In this document: in pieces, positions 1 to 6,251 of the stretch
How positions within the stretch are numbered: the first letter of the stretch is position 1
How the letters are laid out: every line of letters begins with the position of its first letter
Assembly (NCBI GenBank): GCA_014804085.1
Contig: JAAVAM010000075.1
Coordinates: forward strand, 1-16,936
DNA length: 16,936 bases
Reading direction: 5' to 3'
From: Treponema sp.
Lineage (GTDB): Bacteria; Spirochaetota; Spirochaetia; Treponematales; Treponemataceae
Position numbers and translations under genes: made by a program
Notes under the pieces: generated by a model
Told to the model about the DNA's origin: nothing
Databases searched by the model: none
The model's input: only the letters and a program-made list of their open reading frames with translations

Positions 1-222
1 CAGCGCCGTGTTCACCGCCGACCCGTCCGCCGTCAGCTCGCCCACAACCTCCGTGTAGACTTGCAGCACCGCCGCAACGTCCGCGCGGGTCAAGGTCGTG
101 CCTCTTCGCATCATCAGGTCGATAATCTCGTCCTGCGAGTACGACCGCACGTCCTGCACCTGTGCCATGCAGTCGTCCGGGTCTGCCGTGAGCAGATTCT
201 CACGCAATGAATATTTGAGCAT
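1..222 (-). CDS. HU/IHF-like DNA-binding domain protein, N-terminal part (partial)
   Basis: The reading frame starts at ATG 222 and runs off the left edge after 74 codons. A strong ribosome-binding site (AAGGAGG) lies 4-5 bases before the start. The protein begins MLKYSLRENLLTADPDD and continues with a helical stretch (about residues 30-62) containing RGTTLTRADV and AVLQVYTEVV. This matches, by memory of the family, the N-terminus of the small HU/IHF-related DNA-binding proteins often annotated with DUF4469, which start with a short strand, a DPDDY/C-type turn and then the HU helices. The C-terminal arm that would contact DNA lies outside the window, so function cannot be confirmed. It lies downstream of the candidate RNA gene at 316-500 and could be reached by read-through of its terminator. 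Confidence 0.6.
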   Translation of the reverse strand, partial: MLKYSLRENLLTADPDDCMAQVQDVRSYSQDEIIDLMMRRGTTLTRADVAAVLQVYTEVVGELTADGSAVNTAL

Positions 223-315
223 ACGCCCTCCTTGTAAATAGAGATAAAAATAATCCGACCCCGCATACACGGGGCTTGATTTGAGAGAGAAAAATGAAAA
301 ATGGGGAAAAAGAAT

Positions 316-364
316 CAAAAACAAAAAAGACGCGTTGCGCGGAAGAATCCCCGCACAACGCGTC
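316..364 (-). terminator. Rho-independent terminator
   Basis: The arms 329-342 and 351-364 form a 14-bp stem with one mismatch and an 8-base loop. Reading leftwards, the stem is followed by six T, one G and five more T. It would end the candidate RNA and any transcript reading through from the ABC operon. Confidence 0.75.
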
Positions 365-500
365 ACCTTACCACTCGTTACATTACTATCAGAGAGACAA
401 TACCCCCCCCATACCCGGTTCTTGCCCGTCTGGGGGTGCTTCGCGTCCGCTGCTGTCTTTCCCGCCGCAACCGGCAGGGCTGAAAGGCTCTGTCTCATAG
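316..500 (-). ncRNA. Candidate small structured RNA or leader RNA
   Basis: This 327-base gap between the HU-like gene and the ABC ATPase is not empty. A promoter-like pair (506-535) points left, and a Rho-independent terminator (329-364 plus U tract) lies about 140-180 bases downstream. Between them the minus-strand RNA can fold: CUAU-GAGACA at 500-491 pairs with 399-394 (UGUCUC) and 389-386 (AUAG), and CCGGUU at 474-469 pairs with AACCGG at 420-415. An eight-G run (410-403) faces a C/U-rich strand. No open reading frame with a ribosome-binding site is seen here. It could be an independent sRNA of about 180 nt or a terminator-controlled leader of the HU-like gene. It does not match any RNA family I recognise (SRP, tmRNA, RNase P and common riboswitches were considered). 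Confidence 0.4.
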
Positions 501-505
501 CCCGC

Positions 506-535
506 AGTATACCATACCGCCCCCGCCCGTGGCAA
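506..535 (-). promoter_or_regulatory. Sigma-70-like promoter for the candidate RNA
   Basis: On the minus strand TTGCCA (530-535) is followed after 18 bases by TATACT (506-511). Each hexamer matches the consensus at five of six positions. The pair lies just past the stop codon of the ABC ATPase gene (550), and the predicted start is near 500. Confidence 0.5.
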
Positions 536-549
536 GCAGGGCAACTCTG

Positions 550-1623
550 CTACAGGATATACACACCGCCCGCGTCAAAATCCAAAAATGCCGTCTCCCC
601 GGCGGCATACGTCTTGCGTCCCACCGGGTTGTAGTCGGTAATCTGGATTTCCTTGCCGCCCACGTCCACCTGATAGTACTGGTACGACCCCATGAACGTG
701 GAGAGCGTCACCGTGCCTTGCAGCGCGCCCGAGTCGGCGAGCCGGACGTTCTCCGGGCGGAGGACGAGCGACACCTTGTCGCCCGGCTTCGTGCCGATGT
801 AATCCTGCACAGTCATGCGGTTACCGTTCACGGTAATCGCCGCGCTGCCGTCCGCCGACGACTCGACCACCGCGTCCAAAAAATTCGCCTCGCCAATGAA
901 GTCCGCCACGAATTTGTTCTTCGGGCGGTAATAGACCTCGCGCGGCGTGCCGATCTGTTCCACCTTGCCCTTGCTCATGATGATGATCTGGTCGGAGATG
1001 CTCATCGCCTCGCTCTGGTCGTGAGTCACGTACACGGCGGTAATGCCGATTTTCTGCTGAATCTTGCGGATTTCCGTGCGCATCGTCACGCGCAGCTTTG
1101 CGTCAAGGTTGGACAGCGGCTCGTCGAACAGCAGCACACCCGGCTCCATGACGAGCGCACGGGCAAGTGCGACGCGCTGCTGTTGCCCGCCGGAAAGCTG
1201 GTTCGTCATCCGCGTCTCCATGCCGTCCATCTCCACCAGCTTGAGCATGGCAAGCACTTTCTCCTCAATCTGCGACCGGGGCAGCTTGCGGATTTTGAGA
1301 CCGTAGGCAACGTTGTCGAACACGTTGTAATGCGGCAGCAGCGCGTAGCTCTGGAACACCATCGCCGTGTCGCGCTTGTTCGGCGGCAGCGCGTTGATCG
1401 CCTCGTCGCCCAGATAAATTTCGCCCTCGTCGGGACTCTCAAAACCTGCAATCATGCGCAGCGTGGTCGTCTTGCCACAGCCGGACGGTCCGAGCAGCGT
1501 CACGAACGTACCCGGCTTGATTTCCAGCGTGGTGTCCTGCACCGCGTAAAAATCGTTCCCCGTCTTGGGATCCTGATAGATTTTTGAGATGTGTTCCAAG
1601 CGCACGCCTTTTTTCTCTTTCAT
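550..1623 (-). CDS. ABC transporter ATP-binding protein (ferric iron/spermidine/phosphonate-type importer, FbpC/PotA-like)
   Basis: This is the ATP-hydrolysing subunit of an importer, acting at the inner face of the cytoplasmic membrane. All nucleotide-binding motifs are intact: Walker A GPSGCGKTT (about 45-53), Q-loop Gln 91, signature LSGGQQQR (143-150), Walker B VLLFDEP with D-loop SNLD (163-173), and switch His 201. The remaining 120 or so residues form the C-terminal TOBE-type regulatory domain typical of this subfamily. The length, 357 residues, is normal. The start at 1623 is preferred because GGAGG lies 7 bases upstream. An earlier ATG at 1629 overlaps the permease stop as ATGA but sits almost on the ribosome-binding site. 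The ribosome-binding site lies inside the end of the permease gene, which suggests translational coupling. The substrate cannot be read from the ATPase. Confidence 0.93.
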   Translation of the reverse strand: MKEKKGVRLEHISKIYQDPKTGNDFYAVQDTTLEIKPGTFVTLLGPSGCGKTTTLRMIAGFESPDEGEIYLGDEAINALPPNKRDTAMVFQSYALLPHYNVFDNVAYGLKIRKLPRSQIEEKVLAMLKLVEMDGMETRMTNQLSGGQQQRVALARALVMEPGVLLFDEPLSNLDAKLRVTMRTEIRKIQQKIGITAVYVTHDQSEAMSISDQIIIMSKGKVEQIGTPREVYYRPKNKFVADFIGEANFLDAVVESSADGSAAITVNGNRMTVQDYIGTKPGDKVSLVLRPENVRLADSGALQGTVTLSTFMGSYQYYQVDVGGKEIQITDYNPVGRKTYAAGETAFLDFDAGGVYIL

Positions 1624-1625
1624 GG

Positions 1626-3338
1626 TCATGCCTCCTTGTATTTTACGGGTCGGCTCGTGCCAAAATACGCGATGAGCGCATTCATAATCAGCACCGCGCC
1701 ATAGGTAATGACGATCAGCACGGTGGCGTAGGCACAGGCAATACCGTAGCTGCCTTTCTCCGCCTGCTCGTTGATCTGGCACGTAATGAGCAGATACTGC
1801 GGCGTGACCAGCAGGATAATTGCCGAAATCGCCGTAATCGAGCGGACGAACGCCGTCACCAGACCGCTGAAAAACGAATCGCGGATGAGCGGGAGCGTCA
1901 CCGTCATAAACACGCGCCCCGACCCCGCGCCCATGTCGTAGGCACTTTCTTCAATAGATTTGTCAATCTGCCGCAACGCCGAAATGCCGCTGCGCGTTCC
2001 CGTCGGGAGCGAGCGCACGATGAACACGATGACCAGAATCAGCCCCGTGCCATACAGCCCGCTCATCACGCCCGTGCGGAACAGCCCGTTCGCAAAGCCG
2101 CGGATATAGCCGATGCCCAGCACCGTTCCCGGCACCGCCATCGCGAGCATCGAGATGAATTCGATAAAGCCCTTCGCCTTAAATCGCTTCTTGACCACCA
2201 GATACGAAATGACCATCGAAAGGAACGCCGTCAGCGGCGCGGCAATGAGCGACAGCAGGAACGAATCCTTGAACGCCTTCAGCCCCGAAGTCCTGAACAT
2301 ATAGTTGAACCATTTGAAAGTCAAGTGATAGTCGCGCCCCCACAGCGTAAAGAGCGCACCGATCGGCACCATGATGTACATCAACAGCACGAACGCCGAC
2401 GCAAGCCCGCAGAACACCGAAAGCGGATAGCGGACGGAATTGTCCTCAATCAGCATACGCTGGCGCGTCGCCTTGCCGCTCAGCGTGGCGGCCGTCTTCG
2501 CCTCCAAATAATACTTCTGAATCAAAAACAGGATGACCGTGAGCGAAAGCAGCACGACGCTCATCGCCGCCGCGCCCGTCGAATCGTATGCGCCCGTCAC
2601 CTGCAAATAAATCGTCGTGGCGAGCGTGTCATACGAGCCGCCAATCAGCATAGGATTCGCAAAGTCCGCCACAGACTCGATGAACGTGACCAAAAACGCG
2701 TTCCCCAACCCCGGCAGCATGAGCGGAAGCGTGACGCTGCCAAACACCTTGAAGCGGCTCGCGCCCATGTCCCGCGCGGCTTCTTCCAGCGACGGGTCGA
2801 TGTTCTTGAGCAGCCCGCGCAACATCAGATAGCAGACGGGAAAGAACGTCATAATCTGCACGATGGCAATGCCTTTCAGCCCGTACACGTTGCTGTCGTA
2901 AATGTGCAGCAGCGACCGCGTGATGATACCGCTGCGCCCGAACAGCATAATCATCGACAGCGACAGCACGAACGGCGGCGACACAATCGGCAGCATGGAG
3001 ACCAGCTTGAACAGCGTGGAAAGCACCTTGTTGCGCAACTTGACATAGACTTCCACGTAGGCGAACAGCAGTCCCACCGCCGTCGAGAAAAGCCCCGTGA
3101 TAAAACCGAGCACCAGCGTATTCGTGAATGCCGTCTGAAACCGTTTGAGGCTCAAGACCCGCCGGAACACGTCCAGCGACACCGTTCCCCCGCTGAAAAA
3201 ACTGTCAATCAGCACCATCAAAAGCGGATACAGGATGAACAGCGTCAAAAACACCAGCAGCACGCCGATCATCGAAACCATAATCGGGTCTGCAAAAAAC
3301 TTCCTGCGCTCTAGCCGTGCGCCTTGGGTCGTCGCCAT
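1626..3338 (-). CDS. ABC transporter permease, fused two-domain (FbpB-like)
   Basis: This 570-residue membrane protein contains two tandem binding-protein-dependent permease domains in one chain, as in ferric-iron FbpB and related importers. Hydrophobic helices are spread over both halves. Each half carries the cytoplasmic EAA loop that docks on the ATPase: EEAARDMGASRFKVFGSVTL at about 185-204 and EESAYDMGAGSGRVFMTVTL at about 463-482. The start at ATG 3338 is chosen because AAGGAGG lies 5-6 bases upstream. An upstream extension of 22 codons to 3404 has no such site and is not hydrophobic. The gene lies 110 bases after the binding-protein gene and touches the ATPase gene, so the three form one operon. 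The fused form means a single polypeptide supplies the whole channel. Confidence 0.92.
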   Translation of the reverse strand: MATTQGARLERRKFFADPIMVSMIGVLLVFLTLFILYPLLMVLIDSFFSGGTVSLDVFRRVLSLKRFQTAFTNTLVLGFITGLFSTAVGLLFAYVEVYVKLRNKVLSTLFKLVSMLPIVSPPFVLSLSMIMLFGRSGIITRSLLHIYDSNVYGLKGIAIVQIMTFFPVCYLMLRGLLKNIDPSLEEAARDMGASRFKVFGSVTLPLMLPGLGNAFLVTFIESVADFANPMLIGGSYDTLATTIYLQVTGAYDSTGAAAMSVVLLSLTVILFLIQKYYLEAKTAATLSGKATRQRMLIEDNSVRYPLSVFCGLASAFVLLMYIMVPIGALFTLWGRDYHLTFKWFNYMFRTSGLKAFKDSFLLSLIAAPLTAFLSMVISYLVVKKRFKAKGFIEFISMLAMAVPGTVLGIGYIRGFANGLFRTGVMSGLYGTGLILVIVFIVRSLPTGTRSGISALRQIDKSIEESAYDMGAGSGRVFMTVTLPLIRDSFFSGLVTAFVRSITAISAIILLVTPQYLLITCQINEQAEKGSYGIACAYATVLIVITYGAVLIMNALIAYFGTSRPVKYKEA

Positions 3339-3406
3339 AAGCCCCTCCTTGTCCGGGGGACGAGAAATGCCTGATACCGAATATTCCGCACAGACAAAAC
3401 ACACGG

Positions 3407-3432
3407 GGCGGCCAGCGCGAGCGCAAGCCGCC
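3407..3432 (-). terminator. Possible attenuating hairpin between binding protein and permease genes
   Basis: In the 110-base gap GGCGGC and GCCGCC arms (3427-3432 and 3407-3412) enclose a second GCGC/GCGC pairing. A weak T-containing stretch follows on the minus strand. Such hairpins often lower expression of the permease relative to the abundant binding protein. The U tract is poor, so this is tentative. Confidence 0.3.
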
Positions 3433-3448
3433 GCCGTGCATTATCTGC

Positions 3449-4552
3449 TTATTTTGTCTGGAATTTGCCGCTTGAGCCGCTTTCCAGCGCGGCAAAGAAA
3501 TCTTCCACGTACTTCGCGCTGTTTGCCTTTGCGTCCTCAAAGTCGTAGTCGATCGTATTGTTCATGTCCAGCCCGAACTGCGTTGCCTCCGGCGGCTGAT
3601 CCGCGTTCGACAGCACCAGGAACTGATACGATCCCGTGTCCTTCGCGAGGTTCACGCAGTCGGGAGAGAGCGCGTACTCAACCCATAGCTTTGCGGCGTT
3701 GGGGTGCGGCGCGCCCTTGAAAATCGCCGTCGCGCCAATCTCATACGACGTGCCGTCGCTCGGAACAATCAGGCCGATGTTGTCGTAGCCCTGCAAAATC
3801 TGATAGATGCCGTCATGCAGGAAGCCCACGCCGATCACGCATTCGCCCGGTCCGACCATCTTTGACGGACCTGAGCCGGATTTGGTGTACTGGTTCACGT
3901 TCTTGTCCAGCTCCTTAAAATACTCCATCGCCGCGTCATGCCCTTTCATCTGCACCATCGTGTTGATGACGAGCTTTGCCGTTCCCGCCGTGTTCGGGTT
4001 TGACAGCATGATCAGCCCCTTGTATTCGGGCTTGAGCAAGTCGTCCCATGACTGGGGTGCTTTCAGTCCCAAGCGGGCAAGCTCCTCGTCATTCACCATA
4101 AAGCCGAGGATGCCTTTGTAGATGCCGTACCAGCAGTCGGTCGGATCTTTGTAGCTGTCGTTTATCAGATTCTTTGCGTTCTCCGCCGCGTAGCTTTCCA
4201 AAAGCCCTGCCGCGACCGCCTCGTTGTACGGGTCAGTCGTGCCGCCAAACCACACATCAGCAGACGGCTTGCCGTTCTCCTCGGAAATCTTGGTGTACAC
4301 TTCGGACGTGGACAGCCGCTGGTGATGCGTCTTGATTCCGTATAGCTTCTCAAACCGCGCGACCGCCGCCGCAAGATACTCTTCCTCGCATGAGCCGTAC
4401 ACGATCAGCTCGCCCTCTGCCTGTGCCGCCGCAATCAAGTCGGCAGAAACATCGCTCGCCGAGCCGCCGACAGCCTTCGCAGCCTTTTTGGTACAGCCCG
4501 CAAACGCGAACACCAACGCCGCGCCTGCCAATACCGCCACAACCTTCTTCAT
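3449..4552 (-). CDS. ABC transporter substrate-binding lipoprotein (ferric iron / AfuA-like family)
   Basis: This is a 367-residue extracytoplasmic binding protein. It starts with a lipoprotein signal ending AFAGC, which puts the lipidated cysteine at residue 20. The mature part opens with GELIVYGSCEEEYLAAAV and contains SADVWFGGTTDPYNEA, a pattern of the Fe(3+)/hexose-phosphate binding protein family (COG1840-type, AfuA/FbpA relatives). A start at ATG 4552 is supported by GGAGGAGG six bases upstream. It is the first gene of the importer operon and has its own promoter. Members of this family bind ferric iron, phosphonates or sugar phosphates. The residues seen here do not decide between them, so iron import is a plausible but unproven job. 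Confidence 0.9.
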   Translation of the reverse strand: MKKVVAVLAGAALVFAFAGCTKKAAKAVGGSASDVSADLIAAAQAEGELIVYGSCEEEYLAAAVARFEKLYGIKTHHQRLSTSEVYTKISEENGKPSADVWFGGTTDPYNEAVAAGLLESYAAENAKNLINDSYKDPTDCWYGIYKGILGFMVNDEELARLGLKAPQSWDDLLKPEYKGLIMLSNPNTAGTAKLVINTMVQMKGHDAAMEYFKELDKNVNQYTKSGSGPSKMVGPGECVIGVGFLHDGIYQILQGYDNIGLIVPSDGTSYEIGATAIFKGAPHPNAAKLWVEYALSPDCVNLAKDTGSYQFLVLSNADQPPEATQFGLDMNNTIDYDFEDAKANSAKYVEDFFAALESGSSGKFQTK

Positions 4553-4591
4553 ACGATACCTCCTCCGGGATCTCCCGTTAAGTACAGTATC

Positions 4592-4620
4592 ATTGTAAGG
4601 GCGATTTTAAAATAACGCAA
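4592..4620 (-). promoter_or_regulatory. Promoter of the ABC importer operon
   Basis: On the minus strand TTGCGT (4615-4620) is followed after 17 bases by TACAAT (4592-4597), five of six matches at -10 and three of six at -35. It lies 40 bases upstream of the binding-protein start and just past the psd stop codon. No terminator is seen between psd and this point, so read-through from pssA-psd is also possible. Confidence 0.5.
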
Positions 4621-4631
4621 CTGCTATTTTA
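4608..4631. promoter_or_regulatory. Candidate operator dyad over the importer promoter
   Basis: TAAAATA (4608-4614) and TATTTTA (4625-4631) are perfect inverted half-sites separated by ten bases. The -35 hexamer lies between them. A second palindrome, ATTTTAAAAT (4604-4613), sits in the promoter spacer. The position suits a repressor, perhaps a metal-responsive one, but the regulator is not identifiable from the sequence. Confidence 0.35.
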
Positions 4632-4635
4632 CGGC

Positions 4636-5460
4636 TCACCGCGCGCAGCCAATCTGCTGACCGGCAAACACTTTGTATTCCGCGCCGTCCTTGGTCGCCG
4701 CCACAACCTGCGGCAACAGCGCGATTTTGTCTTTCTGGAAGAGCAAGGTAACCGTCGATCCGGCAAACTCAAAGCGGCCCATTTCGTCGCCCTTTTTCAT
4801 GGGCGCGTCCTCATGGTAATTGACAATGCCGCCCACCACGAGCGCGCCGATCTCCGTCTGAATCACCTTGCCGAAATGCTCGGTCTCAAGCGGTGTCCAC
4901 AGGCGGCGGTTGAGCGTGTAAATCGGGTATGTCTCAGCGCAAATCGGCTGCACGGAATGCAGTTCGCCCGGAACAAAATGGTTTTTCCCGTGGAAGCCGT
5001 CATCAATGTACAGGTAGCGGTGATAGTCCGTGGGGCAGAGCCGGAAGATGAGGCACGTGCCGCCCGTAAAGTCCGCCGCCCGGTTCTCCGTATCGCCCGC
5101 AAGCAGGTCTGCCACCGCGTAGCGCGAGCCTTTTATGGCGAACGACGAATCCGCGTCAACGGGATACACGCTCAGCCACGAGTCGCACGGGCTTATCAGG
5201 TGCGCCGGGGCGGCATCAAACGTCACGTCTTTTTTCCGGATAAAGAAATCGGCGAATGAGCGGAAGTTCTGCCCCTGCCAGGGCGACAGGTCGATGCCGT
5301 GTTTCCGGGCGAACGACGGAATGAACAGCGCGGAAAGCCGGGTGCGGAACAGCCATGCCGCAAAGCCCGAATAATTGCAGCGCAACAGCAGCCACAGAAT
5401 CGCGCGCCCGAACGCCGTGCCATACAAGAATTTGACGGAAGAATCGTTGTTGTCGCTCAC
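4636..5460 (-). CDS. psd: Phosphatidylserine decarboxylase proenzyme
   Basis: This pyruvoyl enzyme of the membrane decarboxylates phosphatidylserine to phosphatidylethanolamine. The self-cleavage motif is present as FEFAGSTV (about 230-237, Ser 235 becoming the pyruvoyl group). The usual motif is LGST, so alanine replaces leucine here. Other family residues are visible: Asp 93 in SPCDSW, His 147 in TDYHRY and His 168 in PGELHSV. The length, about 274 residues, fits the longer bacterial form. The start is uncertain: GTG 5460 and TTG 5463 are adjacent, and only a weak GGGCGG element lies upstream. The gene begins 9-12 bases after the pssA stop, so the two consecutive steps of the pathway are co-transcribed and probably translationally coupled. 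Confidence 0.93.
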   Translation of the reverse strand: MSDNNDSSVKFLYGTAFGRAILWLLLRCNYSGFAAWLFRTRLSALFIPSFARKHGIDLSPWQGQNFRSFADFFIRKKDVTFDAAPAHLISPCDSWLSVYPVDADSSFAIKGSRYAVADLLAGDTENRAADFTGGTCLIFRLCPTDYHRYLYIDDGFHGKNHFVPGELHSVQPICAETYPIYTLNRRLWTPLETEHFGKVIQTEIGALVVGGIVNYHEDAPMKKGDEMGRFEFAGSTVTLLFQKDKIALLPQVVAATKDGAEYKVFAGQQIGCAR

Positions 5461-5472
5461 CAAAACCGCCCG

Positions 5473-6141
5473 CTAGTCAAACCAGCCGATAGAAATCGCC
5501 GCCCACACCATGAGCGCGACATCGACAACGCCGACGAGTATCAGCACGGTCTTGCCCGCCTTGCCCGGCTTGACCACCTTGAACGGCGTGATGAACGCAA
5601 TGCCAATGACCACCGCGAGCACGGAAATGACCACGTTCGGCTGAATTGCAGGCACACAGCGGTGCAACAGCACCGCAAGCGCGTAGAAACCGGGAAACCA
5701 CAACGCGGCGCTCGTAATCGGCATGCCGCGGAATTCCGTGCGCCGCTCGTCAGTCCGGCTCGACCGCTCCTCTTCCTCCACGTTAAAATAGGCAAGGCGG
5801 ATCAGCCCGCACAGCAGGTAGAACGCGGAGACCGCGAATTCGAGCTTGCTTCCGATGCGCATCTGATACACAAAAACCGCCGGCAGCACCCCAAAGCACA
5901 CCAAGTCGCTCAGCGAGTCAATCTGCACGCCGAATTTCTTTTCCTTTATCGTGCGATTTTTCTTTGTGGAAGCGATTTTCCCGTCGAACATATCGCAGAA
6001 ACCCGAAACCATCAGGCAGACAAGGGCCGTGAACAGATGCATTCTTCCGCCGTCAACGGCATAGCCCATTCCCAAAAACGCAAAAATCGTGCCCACGTAA
6101 GTCAAGACAACGGTATAATCGTAAACCCCTAACAGTCCCAT
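5473..6141 (-). CDS. pssA: CDP-diacylglycerol--serine O-phosphatidyltransferase
   Basis: This integral membrane enzyme makes phosphatidylserine from CDP-diacylglycerol and serine, supplying the substrate of Psd encoded next. The CDP-alcohol phosphotransferase signature is present as CDMFDGKIAS (Asp 50, Asp 53) and GVQIDSLSD (Asp 75, Asp 79), giving all four metal/catalytic aspartates. FRGMPITSAALWFP further on is also typical of PssA. Several hydrophobic helices fill the rest. The residue after the motif alanine is Ser where the general signature has Arg, and the gap to the next Gly is 13 residues rather than nine. The start at ATG 6141 is preferred because GAGG lies 8 bases upstream. A GTG at 6150 would give three more residues but lies almost at the predicted transcription start. 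Confidence 0.92.
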   Translation of the reverse strand: MGLLGVYDYTVVLTYVGTIFAFLGMGYAVDGGRMHLFTALVCLMVSGFCDMFDGKIASTKKNRTIKEKKFGVQIDSLSDLVCFGVLPAVFVYQMRIGSKLEFAVSAFYLLCGLIRLAYFNVEEEERSSRTDERRTEFRGMPITSAALWFPGFYALAVLLHRCVPAIQPNVVISVLAVVIGIAFITPFKVVKPGKAGKTVLILVGVVDVALMVWAAISIGWFD

Positions 6142-6159
6142 GCCATGCACCTCACGATT

Positions 6160-6188
6160 ATTATATGATAACTTTTGCGTTGTGTCTA
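6160..6188 (-). promoter_or_regulatory. Strong promoter of the pssA-psd operon
   Basis: On the minus strand TAGACA (6183-6188, five of six matches) is followed after exactly 17 bases by a perfect TATAAT (6160-6165). The predicted start near 6153 leaves a leader of only about a dozen bases before ATG 6141. Confidence 0.75.
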
Positions 6189-6200
6189 TCAGCGTTGCCG

Positions 6201-6229
6201 TTCCAATGCGCCCCGTTTTCTGCTATCAT
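6201..6229 (+). promoter_or_regulatory. Candidate promoter of the MATE gene
   Basis: TATCAT (6224-6229) matches -10 at five of six positions. TTCCAA, 17 bases upstream, is a weak -35. It lies back to back with the pssA promoter in the roughly 110-base divergent gap. Confidence 0.35.
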
Positions 6230-6251
6230 ACGGTGATACGGGAACGCACTG

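Noticed and set aside
403..500. c-di-GMP (GEMM) riboswitch, suggested by GGACGCGAAGC
   Set aside because: The other conserved parts of that aptamer, including the AGGGCAAACC-type and GGUAGGUAGC-type segments, are absent.
529..1587. 352-codon plus-strand open frame
   Set aside because: It is antisense to the ATPase gene with all ABC motifs; the His/Arg-rich translation has no family features and reflects GC-rich third positions.
1584..3314. 576-codon plus-strand open frame
   Set aside because: It mirrors the permease gene; the translation is an Arg/His/Gln-rich shadow without a ribosome-binding site.
3339..3404. N-terminal extension of the permease to 3404
   Set aside because: The 22 extra residues are not conserved in type, and the ribosome-binding site clearly points to ATG 3338.
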